DNA from: Marivibrio halodurans
GTDB lineage: Bacteria > Pseudomonadota > Alphaproteobacteria > UBA8366 > Aestuariispiraceae
DNA: 64,000 nucleotides
Direction: 5' to 3'
NCBI RefSeq assembly: GCF_017963645.1
Contig: NZ_JAGMWN010000003.1
Location: 1 to 64,000, forward strand
Below, piece by piece: positions 1 through 9,582 of the stretch. A program made the translations under genes and the position numbers. Every line of letters starts with the position of its first letter. Position 1 is the first letter of the stretch. Under the pieces are notes generated by a model, which saw nothing but the letters and a program-made list of their open reading frames with translations, was not told where the DNA came from and did not search any database.

Positions 1-76
1 CATCGCCACGGCACGCGCTCCTGGCCGAGAACCCGGGAGGGACGTCCTCATGGGGCGTGATCAACAAGATTTGGTA
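1..76. other. Left-edge noncoding stretch
   Basis: This is the short sequence downstream of the SPOR lipoprotein stop codon. A CAT at bases 1-3 could be the start codon of a minus-strand gene lying off the left edge, but too little is visible to support that. I see no strong stem-loop in it. Confidence 0.3.
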
Positions 77-1393
77 TTAAAGCTGCATCGGCACGCAGTA
101 GAGATTGCGCGCCTTCAAGGCCGCGCAGAGTGCCTTGGCATCCGACATGGATGCCACCGGACCGGCGTGAAGTCGGTAGAATATTCCCTTCCCCGGAAGA
201 TCGACACGCCGGACGATCGGCCGTTGCGCGCCGAGGAGATCGGTATTGGCCTCGCTCAATTGCATCCAGCCGCGTTCCGCGTTCGCCGGATTCTTGTAGG
301 AAGCAAGATGCAACGCGATCGCTCCCTTGCCGACCGCCGCGCCCGGCAGCCCTTGCGCGGAGTCCGGTGCTTCGACGGACGCGGTATCGGTGCGGGGCTT
401 GGTCTGGGATTGGGCTTGCCGCGCCCTGCCCTCATCGCTGAGCCCCGATTTCGGCGCCGTCCCATCCTGGGGAACCACCATCATGGGTTGTTCCGTGTTG
501 TCGAAGCGGGAATCGGGGCTATTCATCGGATTTTCCATGGGGGGCAGCGGCACCATGGTGACCGTGCCCGCGCCTCCGGGCCTGCGTATCTCGCCATTCG
601 CACCGTCCCCAATCGCCTGCCCCTCGGCCATCGCGGTCGTCATCGGATCGACATAGGCGATGTAGTTCCGACTGCGGAAACCGGTCAACTCCCGCACGAC
701 CCGCTCTTGCCCCGCCCCGGGGTGGCTTACCATCCGGACATAATGTCCGACGCGCGGTGCATAGGAGAAGATGAGTTCATCCGCCCGCTGGCGTCCGCAT
801 TGGATGCGATAGGTCTCGAACGACCCGGCGGGGACGGTGATCGCTTCCGTCCCCAGGATTTCGCAACTCCAGATGAACTCCCAGGCATAAGGGGGGGTAT
901 CGGTGCTGACCGTTGATTGAAAGGTCAATGATTTACCCACACGCAGCGGAAAGAAGGGCTCGCTCATGTCGGTGATGAGGCGCCGTCCCTGTCCCTGCCC
1001 CGCGCTGCGCCATGCCAAGGCCGGCAGGATCGGATTGAGCGCGGTGACCTGCTCATCCCCCGAATCGGCCTGCCAGAAGATACGGTCACCCTCGATCCGC
1101 TTCACCTCCCAGGTGACGTCGGGATTATCGAAGCTGAACCGATCCCCGACCACCAGCTTTGGCGGCACGGCAGCCAAATCCTCGATATCGGGGGCCGTCG
1201 GCATCGCGCCTTCCATCGCGGCGCCCGTCTCCTCGCCGCCGGAGAACCAATCCTCGAGGAAGCTGAAATCGAAGAAACCGCCCGAACTGCTGCAGGCGGA
1301 AAGCATCAACAAACCACCCAGAACCAAGCCGGCGCGCGCCACCCGGCGCGTGCCCCGTTCTCCTCCCGATCGTTCATCAAGCGGTCCAGTCAT
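77..1393 (-). CDS. SPOR-domain lipoprotein
   Basis: This 438-residue protein has a basic N-terminus, a hydrophobic stretch and a lipobox (LSAC, lipidated Cys at about residue 34), so it should be exported and lipid-anchored. The middle has no recognised domain. The last 80 residues (about 358-438) read as a SPOR domain: an ALHLASYKNPANAERGW opening, then FYRLHAGPVAS and an Ala/Leu-rich helix. SPOR domains bind denuded septal peptidoglycan, so a role at the division site or cell wall is inferred. It is divergent from the cyclase gene at 1596. No strong ribosome binding site precedes the ATG, so the exact start is moderately sure. Confidence 0.8.
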   Translation of the reverse strand: MTGPLDERSGGERGTRRVARAGLVLGGLLMLSACSSSGGFFDFSFLEDWFSGGEETGAAMEGAMPTAPDIEDLAAVPPKLVVGDRFSFDNPDVTWEVKRIEGDRIFWQADSGDEQVTALNPILPALAWRSAGQGQGRRLITDMSEPFFPLRVGKSLTFQSTVSTDTPPYAWEFIWSCEILGTEAITVPAGSFETYRIQCGRQRADELIFSYAPRVGHYVRMVSHPGAGQERVVRELTGFRSRNYIAYVDPMTTAMAEGQAIGDGANGEIRRPGGAGTVTMVPLPPMENPMNSPDSRFDNTEQPMMVVPQDGTAPKSGLSDEGRARQAQSQTKPRTDTASVEAPDSAQGLPGAAVGKGAIALHLASYKNPANAERGWMQLSEANTDLLGAQRPIVRRVDLPGKGIFYRLHAGPVASMSDAKALCAALKARNLYCVPMQL

Positions 1394-1429
1394 CGTGAAA
1401 CGCTATCGGAAACCGTCTCCCGCTTCACC

Positions 1430-1500
1430 TTCGCAGATTTCACAAGAAATTATCAATATATATCAATTATTTATAGAACCGCCTCTAAATCGAATGCATG
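1430..1500. promoter_or_regulatory. AT-rich divergent promoter region
   Basis: The gap between the SPOR lipoprotein and the cyclase contains an AT-rich island around 1440-1490 that contrasts sharply with the GC-rich flanks. It includes two overlapping TATCAAT copies. It is the only plausible place for the promoters of the two divergent genes. I could not assign specific -35 and -10 boxes with confidence. Confidence 0.35.
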
Positions 1501-1595
1501 GCCGGGCCCCGCCTGCCCGGGTCAACCGATTCGCACCGTGCACCATTCAATTTCTAAGAAGACAAGACGCGGGGGCTGCCGCTACACTCCCGCCC

Positions 1596-3947
1596 ATGGG
1601 GGAAGCGGCTCAAGACGAAAAGAAGCTGGGAACGTCCGGCCGAAGGAAACGCCGGCGGCGTCAACGTGGTCCTTGGTGGAAGCCGGGCATCGCCACGCTG
1701 ATCGCGCTTGCGGTGATCGGCGGCGGATTGTTCCTGCGTTATCTCGATCCGTGGTTCGTCGAATTCGTCCGGGTGAAGGCGTTCGACGCCTATAACCGGA
1801 TGGAACCGCGCGAGCCTGACCCCGCCGCCCGCGTCGTCCCCGGCGCGAAGGTCGTGATCGTCGATATCGATGAGAAGAGCCTCGCCCGGATCGGGCAATG
1901 GCCTTGGCCGCGTACGGTGGTGGCGGATTTGATCGCGGCCCTGCGCGACTATGGCGTCGGCGTGATCGGCTTCGACGTCGTCTTCGCCGAACCCGACCGG
2001 ACCAGCCCGGGCCGAATCGCCGAAACCCTGCGCGGAGCGGGCCCGGAAGTGACCGGCCAGTTGAAGGCGCTGCCCTCGAACGAGGAAGTCATGGCGGAGA
2101 CGATGCGCACCATGCGCGTCGTCATGGGGCAGGCCAGCAGCAACAGCGCCGCCGTGACCGCGCCGACGGAAACCGCGAAATATACCAGCGTGCGCGCGCA
2201 TCTCGGCACGCTAGGCGCGACCGACACGGACCCGCGCCAATATCTCTTCCGAAAGCCGACCCTGGTCCACAATCTGGAGGTGCTGGAAGGCTCCGCCAGC
2301 GGCCTCGGCTTCTTCTCGGTCGAGGAGGAGGTGGACGGCGTCGTCCGCCGGGTGCCCCTGGTGATGGAAATCGCGGGCGTGGTGAAACCGACCTTGTCGG
2401 TGGAGATGCTGCGCGTCGGTTTCAGCGGCAACAGCATCGTTACCGTCGTCGACCCGGGCGGCATGCATGAAATCCGTCTGCAGACCCCCGGGGGCAACTT
2501 CCCGATTCCGGTCGATGGGCGCGGACGCCTTTGGGTCTATTACGCGGAACCGGACAACTTCAATACGCCGAACAACAGCGGGCGCCTTTATATCTCCGCC
2601 GCCGACATTCTCGACGGCACTGTCCCGAAGGAACGGCTGCAGGGCACCTTGGCGCTGGTCGGCACCTCCGCGGTCGGGCTGCTCGATATCCGCGCGACGC
2701 CGATCGAACCACGGCTGCCGGGCGTGGAGGTCCACGCCAACATCCTGGAAAACATCCTGGAACAGAACTTTGTCCGCTACCCCTTCACCATGGTGCTGTG
2801 GGAGATGATCGCGATCTTCGTCGCCGGCGTGGCGCTGATCGTCTTCGTGCCCCGCGTCGGCCCCGTAGTGACACTGGCCGGCTTGCTGGTGGCGGGCGGC
2901 GGCATCGCGGCGACGAGTTGGTATCTCTTCATCGAGGAGAAGATCTTCCTCGATGTCAGCTATCCGGCCGGCATGGTGTTCGCGGTCTATGCGGTGCTCG
3001 CCTTCTCCAACTATGCGCGCGACGCGGCCGAGAAGCGCCAGGTTCGCGGCGCCTTCAGCCAATATCTCTCACCCGACCTGGTCGAGCAATTGGCGGAGAA
3101 TCCGGATCAGCTTCGCCTCGGCGGCGAGACCAAGAAGATGACATTGCTGTTCTGCGACGTGCGCGGCTTCACCACGATCTCGGAAAGCTTCCGCGCCGAT
3201 CCGCAGGGCCTGACCCGTCTGATCAACCGGCTGCTGACGCCGCTCACGAACGAAATCCTGACGCGGCAAGGGACCATCGACAAATATATGGGCGACTGCA
3301 TCATGGCCTTCTGGAACGCGCCGCTGGAGGATGAGCGGCAGGAGGCCCATGCGTGCGAGGCCGCGCTCGCCATGTTCGCGTCGCTGGAAGCGCTCAACGA
3401 GGAGCGCCGGAAGGAGGCCGAGGAAGGCGGTTTCACGTTCCTGCCACTTAATATCGGCATCGGCATCAATACCGGCGAATGCGTGGTCGGCAATATGGGC
3501 TCCGACCAGCGTTTCGATTATTCGGTGCTGGGCGACGCGGTCAATCTGGCGAGCCGCCTGGAAGGACAGAGCAAGAGCTATGGCGTCGGCACCGTGATCG
3601 GCGACGGGACCGCGGCCTCGGTGCGCGACGAATTGCCGGTGGCCGAGCTCGACCTGATCGCGGTCAAGGGCAAGACGGAGGCGGTTCGCATCTTCACCAT
3701 CCTGGGCGGGCCGGAATTGCGGGAGGGCGCGGACTTCGCCACCCTGTTGGCGGATCACGACGCGATGCTGGCCGCCTATAGGGCCAAGCGCTTCGACGAG
3801 GCGGAGGCGCTGATCGGGCGCTGCGAAGGGCAACTCGACGGCGTGCTGGACGGCTTCTATGCCATCTATCGCGAGCGAATCGCCATTTTCCGGGAGGAGC
3901 CGCCACCCGAGGATTGGGACGGCGTCTTCATCGCGACCTCCAAGTAA
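1596..3947 (+). CDS. CHASE2 class III adenylate/guanylate cyclase
   Basis: This 783-residue membrane cyclase should make a cyclic nucleotide from ATP or GTP. After a very basic N-terminus comes one membrane helix (about 31-50), then an extracytoplasmic CHASE2 sensor domain to about 390, with DIDEKSLARIGQWPWPR typical of CHASE2. Three membrane helices follow (about 398-473). The class III catalytic domain (about 510-690) has both metal-binding Asp motifs (LLFCDVRGFTTISES and DKYMGDCIMAFWNAP) and the YSVLGDAVNLASRLEG segment, so it looks active. A helical tail of about 90 residues follows. The frame is open upstream to 966, but that part is low-complexity and overlaps the divergent promoter region. 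An ATG at 1494 is an alternative start. The sensed ligand is unknown. Confidence 0.88.
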   Translation: MGEAAQDEKKLGTSGRRKRRRRQRGPWWKPGIATLIALAVIGGGLFLRYLDPWFVEFVRVKAFDAYNRMEPREPDPAARVVPGAKVVIVDIDEKSLARIGQWPWPRTVVADLIAALRDYGVGVIGFDVVFAEPDRTSPGRIAETLRGAGPEVTGQLKALPSNEEVMAETMRTMRVVMGQASSNSAAVTAPTETAKYTSVRAHLGTLGATDTDPRQYLFRKPTLVHNLEVLEGSASGLGFFSVEEEVDGVVRRVPLVMEIAGVVKPTLSVEMLRVGFSGNSIVTVVDPGGMHEIRLQTPGGNFPIPVDGRGRLWVYYAEPDNFNTPNNSGRLYISAADILDGTVPKERLQGTLALVGTSAVGLLDIRATPIEPRLPGVEVHANILENILEQNFVRYPFTMVLWEMIAIFVAGVALIVFVPRVGPVVTLAGLLVAGGGIAATSWYLFIEEKIFLDVSYPAGMVFAVYAVLAFSNYARDAAEKRQVRGAFSQYLSPDLVEQLAENPDQLRLGGETKKMTLLFCDVRGFTTISESFRADPQGLTRLINRLLTPLTNEILTRQGTIDKYMGDCIMAFWNAPLEDERQEAHACEAALAMFASLEALNEERRKEAEEGGFTFLPLNIGIGINTGECVVGNMGSDQRFDYSVLGDAVNLASRLEGQSKSYGVGTVIGDGTAASVRDELPVAELDLIAVKGKTEAVRIFTILGGPELREGADFATLLADHDAMLAAYRAKRFDEAEALIGRCEGQLDGVLDGFYAIYRERIAIFREEPPPEDWDGVFIATSK

Positions 3948-3972
3948 CGCGGCACGACGGCATTCCCGTCCA

Positions 3973-6045
3973 TTACGGGGTGAAGCGCCCCAGCGCCTCC
4001 CCGACCCGCGCGATCACGCCGGTCCAATCGCCGATCACCCGCTGCCGGAAGAGCCGCATGGTGGGATACCACGGGGTGGTTTCCTGGCCGCGAAGCCAAC
4101 GCCACTCGCCGCCATGGGGGATCAGGGTCCAAACCGGCCGCCCCAGCGCGCCGGCAAGATGCGCCACCGCCGTATCGACCGCGATGGTCAGGTCGCAGGC
4201 ATCGAGAATCGCCGCCGTATCGGCGAAATCCCCGATATCGCCCGCATGATCGGTGACGGCGCGCGCGCCCGGCAGGCGGGCGAGGTCGGCCGCGCGGGCG
4301 CCCAGTTGCACACTGTGAAAATCCGCGCCCTCCACCGCGAAAAGCCGGGAAAACAGATCGAAGGGCACCGACCGGTAGCGATCGTCCGAATGATTGGGCC
4401 GGCCGGCCCAGACGACCGCCACCGCCGGGCGTCCCGGGGTCCGCTCGACCGGCGCCGCGCGGCCGCCGGGAACGCGCAGATAAGGGCACTCCGCCGGGAT
4501 CGTCTCCACCCGGGTACCCATTCGGTGCGGGGCGGATAGCAGGGGTAATTGCGCATCATAGCCGATCGAGACATCGCGCTCGCCCAGATGCACGACGCGA
4601 TCGATACCGGCGTCCCGCGCCTTCTCCACCATTAGGGGATAGAGGGCCGTCTCGCACAGGAAGGTGATTTCGGCCCCGGCGCCCGCGCGTTCGCGCAATA
4701 GCGGCAGATAGCGGCAGAACTGGATCGTGTCGCCGAAGCCCTGCTCCACATGCACCAGCAGCCGCTTGCCCGACAGCGGCCGCCCATCCCACAAGGCCTT
4801 GGTCACGTCCGGCACATTGGCCTTGAAGCTCGGCATCGCGAAGCGGCTCTCATAGGCGGCCCAGCCGGTCTCGTACTGCCCGTCCATCAACAATAGCGCC
4901 GCCGGTGCGAACAGGCCCCGCGCGGCGCCCGGCTGCAAGGCCCGCACGCGCTTATAGGCGTCGGCGGCGGCCTGATACCGCTCGCACCGCATCAGGGCAT
5001 TACCGTAGCTATAGAGCAGGTCGGGGTCCGCCGGCATCTGGCGCAGCCCCTGTTCCAGCACGGCGATCGCCTCGACCGGATTGCCGAGCTTCAGGGTGAT
5101 ATGGCCGAGCCCTTTCAAGGCCCCCGGATGATTCGGTTGGATCAGCAGGGCCTGGCGCAGATGGCTGGCCGCGCGCTCCGCCCGGCCCATGCGCTCCAGC
5201 GCGGCCGCGAGATTGACATGCGCGCGCACCGTCCCCGGCGCAAGCGTCAGGCAGCGCAGGAAGGCGCGCACCGCCTCCCCGTCCCGGTCGAGTTGGTAAA
5301 GCAGGTTACCAAGACGCAGCCACCCCTCCGCCCAACCGCCTGCCCCGGATTCCGACGCGTCCAGGGCGCGGGACAGCAATTGGACGGCTTCCGTCCGCGC
5401 GGCCCTTCCGGTCGCCACATCGCCGGCACGGTCGGCCCGCGCCGCAAGCACCTCCACCTTGCCGCGCACGGCCTCGATATAATCGGGGGACAGCGCGAGC
5501 GCGCGATCGAAGGACGCGATCGCCTCTTCCCACCGCCCCGCCCGGGCCAAAAGCGCGCCGCGATTGGCATGCGGTTCGGCGAAATCGGCGCGCGCCGCGA
5601 TCGCCCGCTCATAGGCCGCCTCCGCCTCCGCGACCCGTCCCAGATCGGTCAATGTCACGCCCAGATTGTTGAGCGCCTCGGGACTGCCGGGCATGAGGGA
5701 GAGCGCCTCCTCCAGCAGGGGCAACGCCTCCCCCGCCCGTCCGGCGAGCCGCAGCATGAAGCCGTAGGTATTGAGGATCGGCCCATCCCGGCGCCCGGTG
5801 CCGGTGACCATGGTTTCGAGAAGGGCGAGCGCCTCCTCCAATCGCCCCAGCCTTTGCAAGGCGACCGCGCGGACATGGACGGCCGCGTCGCCGTGCGTAT
5901 GTTCCGCCGGCACCGTTTCCGCGCGGACGAGGGCCTCCCGCGCATCGCCACGCCGCAGGGCGTCGAGCGCCGCGGCGTACGCGTCCGTCGCATCCTCGCG
6001 TTCACTGATCCCCATCGACGCCCGCGTTTGCTCGCCCACCCCCAT
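3973..6045 (-). CDS. TPR protein with GT9-like C-terminal domain
   Basis: This 690-residue cytoplasmic protein starts with about a dozen tetratricopeptide repeats (roughly 20-400), each with the usual Ala/Gly/Leu spacing such as PEALNNLGVTLTDLGRVAEA. The C-terminal 240 residues resemble the glycosyltransferase-9/ADP-heptose transferase-like fold often found after TPRs: LLVHVEQGFGDTIQFCRYLP, a VVWAGRPNHSDD motif, and AILDACDLTIAVDTAVAHLAGALGRPVW near the end. The likely role is glycosylation, but donor and acceptor are not evident. It is convergent with the cyclase (25 bases apart) and divergent from the TRAP receptor. An in-frame ATG ten codons later is a possible start. Confidence 0.8.
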   Translation of the reverse strand: MGVGEQTRASMGISEREDATDAYAAALDALRRGDAREALVRAETVPAEHTHGDAAVHVRAVALQRLGRLEEALALLETMVTGTGRRDGPILNTYGFMLRLAGRAGEALPLLEEALSLMPGSPEALNNLGVTLTDLGRVAEAEAAYERAIAARADFAEPHANRGALLARAGRWEEAIASFDRALALSPDYIEAVRGKVEVLAARADRAGDVATGRAARTEAVQLLSRALDASESGAGGWAEGWLRLGNLLYQLDRDGEAVRAFLRCLTLAPGTVRAHVNLAAALERMGRAERAASHLRQALLIQPNHPGALKGLGHITLKLGNPVEAIAVLEQGLRQMPADPDLLYSYGNALMRCERYQAAADAYKRVRALQPGAARGLFAPAALLLMDGQYETGWAAYESRFAMPSFKANVPDVTKALWDGRPLSGKRLLVHVEQGFGDTIQFCRYLPLLRERAGAGAEITFLCETALYPLMVEKARDAGIDRVVHLGERDVSIGYDAQLPLLSAPHRMGTRVETIPAECPYLRVPGGRAAPVERTPGRPAVAVVWAGRPNHSDDRYRSVPFDLFSRLFAVEGADFHSVQLGARAADLARLPGARAVTDHAGDIGDFADTAAILDACDLTIAVDTAVAHLAGALGRPVWTLIPHGGEWRWLRGQETTPWYPTMRLFRQRVIGDWTGVIARVGEALGRFTP

Positions 6046-6204
6046 GCCATTTCCGCCACGACTATAGCAGCATGGACCATCCGACCCAGCCCGTCCGTTG
6101 GCATGATGCGTCGATTACACGTATCGGGACTTTCGGACCCCAGCCGATTTCGCGTATAACCGGGACAATCAACCATAATCATCAGGGACAGGAGGAGATA
6201 GACA

Positions 6205-7227
6205 ATGACAGTCCGATCCTGGAAGACGGCCGTGCTGGCCGGTATCGCATTCACCTTCATCGGGGGCGAGGTCGCGTCGGCGACCGAATGGAACGTCTCG
6301 CTCTGGGGCAAGCGGCGCGCCTTCACCGAGAACACGGAAAAGCTGGCCGAACTGGTAAAGGAGAAGACCAACGGCGAATTCACGCTGAACATCTCCTATG
6401 GCGGCCTTTCGAAGAACCGGGAGAATCTCGACGGAATCTCGATCGGCGCCTTCGAGATGGCGCAGTTCTGCGCCGGCTACCATGAGGACAAGAACCCCTC
6501 GATCACGGTGCTGGAACTGCCGTTCCTCGGCGTCACCTCGCTGGAGCAGGAGCGCAAGATTTCCATGGCGCTCTATGACCACCCGGCGGTGAAGGAGGAT
6601 CTGGCGCGCTGGAACGCGACGCTGCTGATGCCTTCCCCGATGCCGCAGTACAACATCATCGGCATGGGCGAGGCCCCGCGTTCCCTCCCCGAGTTCGAGG
6701 GCCTGACCGTCCGCGCCACGGGCGGCATCGGCAAGGCGATGGAGGCCATCGGCGCCGTCCCGACCTCGATGTCGGCGACCGAGGTGCGTCAGGCTCTGGA
6801 CAGCGGCGTCATCAAGGCCGCGTCCTTCGCCCCGCACGCCCATATGTCCTTCGGCACGACCGAGAACGCCGACTGGTGGACGACCAACTTGAACCCCGGA
6901 ACGGTCAATTGCCCGGTCGTGGTCAATACGGATGCGCTCAACGACCTGCCGGAGGCCCATCGCGAGGCGCTGATGAGTTCGGTCGGCGAGGCGCTCGACT
7001 ATTACGTCGACAATTACGAAAACAAGACGATGAAACGCTGGGGGCCGCTGCTCGACGAGAAGGGGATCGAGCGGATCACCTATAGCGAGGAGGCGCTGAA
7101 CGCCTTCCGCGAGAAGGTCGCGGGCCCGGCCGCGCAGGACTGGATCGAGAAGAACAAGGCGAAGGGTCTGCCCGCGCAGGAACTCTACGACTTCGCCCGG
7201 GAGAAGATCGAGGAATACGCCGAGTAA
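6205..7227 (+). CDS. TRAP transporter receptor, DctP family
   Basis: This is a 340-residue periplasmic substrate-binding protein with a signal peptide (hydrophobic core about 8-22, likely cleavage after ASA at 26). The mature part has the DctP fold hallmarks: KLAELVKEKTNGEFTLNISY near the start, the GLTVRATGGIGKAMEAIG strand after the hinge, and AKGLPAQELYDFAREKIEEY at the end. It captures an organic acid or related solute and delivers it to the permease pair encoded next (DctQ at 7346, DctM at 7994). A strong Shine-Dalgarno (GGAGGAG) lies 9 bases before the ATG. The substrate cannot be told from sequence. Confidence 0.92.
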   Translation: MTVRSWKTAVLAGIAFTFIGGEVASATEWNVSLWGKRRAFTENTEKLAELVKEKTNGEFTLNISYGGLSKNRENLDGISIGAFEMAQFCAGYHEDKNPSITVLELPFLGVTSLEQERKISMALYDHPAVKEDLARWNATLLMPSPMPQYNIIGMGEAPRSLPEFEGLTVRATGGIGKAMEAIGAVPTSMSATEVRQALDSGVIKAASFAPHAHMSFGTTENADWWTTNLNPGTVNCPVVVNTDALNDLPEAHREALMSSVGEALDYYVDNYENKTMKRWGPLLDEKGIERITYSEEALNAFREKVAGPAAQDWIEKNKAKGLPAQELYDFAREKIEEYAE

Positions 7228-7250
7228 GCTCGGCCGATCGGCCCGATCTC

Positions 7251-7270
7251 CGTCCGTCGCCGGACGGACG
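7251..7270 (+). other. Stem-loop between TRAP receptor and permease genes
   Basis: This is a perfect 8-bp stem (CGTCCGTC / GACGGACG) with a 4-base loop, 24 bases after the receptor stop codon. There is no T-run behind it. A 12-base palindrome (GGCCGATCGGCC) at 7232-7243 sits just before it. It probably protects the upstream mRNA or attenuates read-through so that more receptor than permease is made. Confidence 0.55.
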
Positions 7271-7345
7271 CGCGGCATGACCGCGTGCCTGCCGGCGGCG
7301 GACGGAGCTATCTCTCCGCCCTAATTCTTCCGGGAGCGAGCTTGC

Positions 7346-7978
7346 ATGGCCATTTCCGGCAGTGTTCTTTCCGACGACAGCGTGCTCAGCCGTCTCGACC
7401 ACGGTCTTTACAGGCTGGAGCGGGTGCTCGCCCTCGTCAGCGGCGTGGCGGTCCTCTCGCTCATGGTCCTTGCCGTGATCTCGGTCGGGGGACGCAATTT
7501 CTTCAACCAACCCCTGCCCGGCTATGTCGATTGGATCGAGCAGGCGATGCCGCTGATCGCCTTCATGGGCATCGCCTTCACCCAGCGCGACGGCGGCCAT
7601 ATCCGCATGGATATCGTGGTCGGCAAGCTCAAGGGGCGGCCGCTCTATCTGGCCGAGCTGGCGACGACCATCGCGATCCTGGTGCTGATGCTTTGTCTCG
7701 TCTGGGGCAGTTGGGCGCATTTCGATCGCAGCTTCGATTTCGCTTCGCCGCTTTGGAGCCGCGACAGCTCGATGGATATCGCGCTGCCGATCTGGCCGGC
7801 GAAGCTTCTGGCGCCGATCGCCTTCTCCGTGCTCTGCGTCCGGCTCGTGCTGCAGGTCTGGGGTTTTGGGTGGGCCTTGATCAGCGGCACGACGCGCCCC
7901 GTCGCGGTCCCGATGATCGAGGATGTGGCGACCCAGGCACGCCACGAAGCCGATTCACTGTCCGGTCGGGACGATTAG
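7346..7978 (+). CDS. TRAP transporter small permease, DctQ family
   Basis: This 210-residue inner-membrane protein has four predicted helices (about 32-55, 66-85, 105-125, 153-175). It carries the DctQ signatures VGGRNFFNQPLPGYVDWIEQ and FTQRDGGHIRMDI. It is the small membrane subunit that couples the DctP receptor to the DctM channel. A GGGAG Shine-Dalgarno precedes the ATG, and dctM starts 16 bases after the stop, so the two should be co-translated. Confidence 0.92.
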   Translation: MAISGSVLSDDSVLSRLDHGLYRLERVLALVSGVAVLSLMVLAVISVGGRNFFNQPLPGYVDWIEQAMPLIAFMGIAFTQRDGGHIRMDIVVGKLKGRPLYLAELATTIAILVLMLCLVWGSWAHFDRSFDFASPLWSRDSSMDIALPIWPAKLLAPIAFSVLCVRLVLQVWGFGWALISGTTRPVAVPMIEDVATQARHEADSLSGRDD

Positions 7979-7993
7979 GGGACACGCCGCGCC

Positions 7994-9394
7994 ATGGAAC
8001 CGCTCGATATCGGACTTTGGGTGACCGGCGGCCTTCTGGTCCTGGTCGTGTGCGGCATGCGCGTCGCCTTCGCGTCCGCGACGGCGGGGCTCGTCGGATT
8101 GATCTGGATTTTCTGGTCCAAGAAGGACTTCGCCGGGGAGGAATTCACCTGGGCGCTGACCGTCGCGGTCAAGATCGCGGGTCAGGTGCCGCATTCGAAG
8201 CTTTCCTCCCAGGCGCTCTCGTTGATCCCGACCTTCGTGCTGATCGGCTATCTCGCCTATCACGCCGGTCTGACGAAGGCGCTGTTCGAGGCCGCGAAGC
8301 GCTGGATCGCCTGGGTTCCGGGCGGGCTCGCCGTTTCCACCGTCTTCGCCACCGCCGGGTTCTCGGCGGTCTCCGGCGCCTCCGTCGCGACGTCGGCGGT
8401 GTTCGCGCGGATCGCCATCCCGGAGATGCTGAAGATCGGCTATAATCGCAAGTTCGCGGCCGGCGTGGTGGCGGCGGGTGGCACGCTCGCCTCGCTGATC
8501 CCGCCCTCGGCGATCCTCGTGATCTATGCCATCATCGTGGAACAGGATGTCGGCCGCCTCCTCCTCGCGGGGTTCATTCCCGGTCTTTTCTCGGCCGTGG
8601 TCTATGCCGCGCTCATCATCGGCATGGCGCTGACGATCAAGGGGTTCGGCCCGCCCGTCGGCGGCTATAGCTGGCGCGAGCGCTTTTCGGCCCTGCCGGG
8701 CGCGCTGCCGATCTTCTTCGTCGTCTTCATCATCATCTTCTTCATCTACAATCCCTTCGGCGGCGATGCCTGGGGCACGCCGACGGAGGGCGGGGCGCTG
8801 GGCGCCTTCGTGGTGCTGTGCATGGCGCTCTATCGCGGCATGCGCTGGAAGGAACTGAAGGACGCGCTGCTGGAGACGGCGAAACTCTCGGTCATGATCT
8901 TCACGATCATTTGGGGCGTGCTGATCTTCGTGCGCTTCCTGGGCTTCGCGGAACTGCCGGCCGCCTTCGCCGAGTGGATTTCCGGTCTGGAGCATTCGCC
9001 GATGCTGACGCTGATCATGATCCTGCTGGCCTATGCGGTGCTCGGCATGTTCATGGACGCCATCGGCATGCTGCTGCTGACGCTGCCGGTGGTCTATCCG
9101 GCGGTGATGGCGCTGAATGGCGGGGAAATGGTCTCCGCGGCGGATTCGGCCTTCGGGATGTCGGGGCCGCTCTGCGCCGTGTGGTTCGGTATCCTGGTGG
9201 TCAAGATGGCGGAATTCTGCCTGATCACCCCGCCGATCGGCCTCAACTGCTTCGTCGTCGCCGGTGTGCGCGACGACCTTACCGTCCAGGACGTCTTCAA
9301 GGGGGTGATGCCCTTCTTCATCGCGGATGCGGTGACGATCGGGCTGCTCCTGGCCTTCCCCTGGATCGTGCTCTGGTTGCCCAGTCAGGTCTAG
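7994..9394 (+). CDS. TRAP transporter large permease, DctM family
   Basis: This 466-residue polytopic protein of the DctM/SiaM family has about 12 hydrophobic segments and forms the ion-coupled translocation channel. Family motifs include the glycine- and serine-rich TAGFSAVSGASVATSAVFAR reentrant region, GGTLASLIPPSAILVIYAI and FCLITPPIGLNCFVVAGV. It completes the DctPQM set begun at 6205. It is slightly longer than the usual 425-430 residues because of a loop around 240-270. Confidence 0.93.
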   Translation: MEPLDIGLWVTGGLLVLVVCGMRVAFASATAGLVGLIWIFWSKKDFAGEEFTWALTVAVKIAGQVPHSKLSSQALSLIPTFVLIGYLAYHAGLTKALFEAAKRWIAWVPGGLAVSTVFATAGFSAVSGASVATSAVFARIAIPEMLKIGYNRKFAAGVVAAGGTLASLIPPSAILVIYAIIVEQDVGRLLLAGFIPGLFSAVVYAALIIGMALTIKGFGPPVGGYSWRERFSALPGALPIFFVVFIIIFFIYNPFGGDAWGTPTEGGALGAFVVLCMALYRGMRWKELKDALLETAKLSVMIFTIIWGVLIFVRFLGFAELPAAFAEWISGLEHSPMLTLIMILLAYAVLGMFMDAIGMLLLTLPVVYPAVMALNGGEMVSAADSAFGMSGPLCAVWFGILVVKMAEFCLITPPIGLNCFVVAGVRDDLTVQDVFKGVMPFFIADAVTIGLLLAFPWIVLWLPSQV

Positions 9395-9500
9395 GAAGCG
9401 GCTATCGTCATCCGCGCGGGGGCATCCGGCGTGTCCGGGACATGGCCGGAAAGGGAAGACGACGCGAATCACGGCCTCGCCAATGGTATTACCTCTTGCG

Positions 9501-9523
9501 TGGCGCAGGTTGCGCCATATTGT
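9501..9523 (+). terminator. Possible terminator after dctM
   Basis: A perfect 7-bp stem (TGGCGCA, loop GGT, TGCGCCA) is followed by TATTGTT. It lies about 105 bases after dctM and 60 before the TAXI receptor gene. A second GGGG/CCCC stem follows at 9536-9550. Termination between the two TRAP units is plausible, but the T-tract is short. Confidence 0.4.
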
Positions 9524-9582
9524 TAGTTGCACGAACGGGGACGCGCCCCGGTTGAAGAACAACCGCACAGTGGAGGACTTCC

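Noticed and set aside
966-1595. Upstream 210-codon extension of the cyclase frame
   Set aside because: It crosses the divergent promoter region and the 5' part of the SPOR lipoprotein gene, is low-complexity Ser/Pro/Arg-rich, and has no cyclase-family features.
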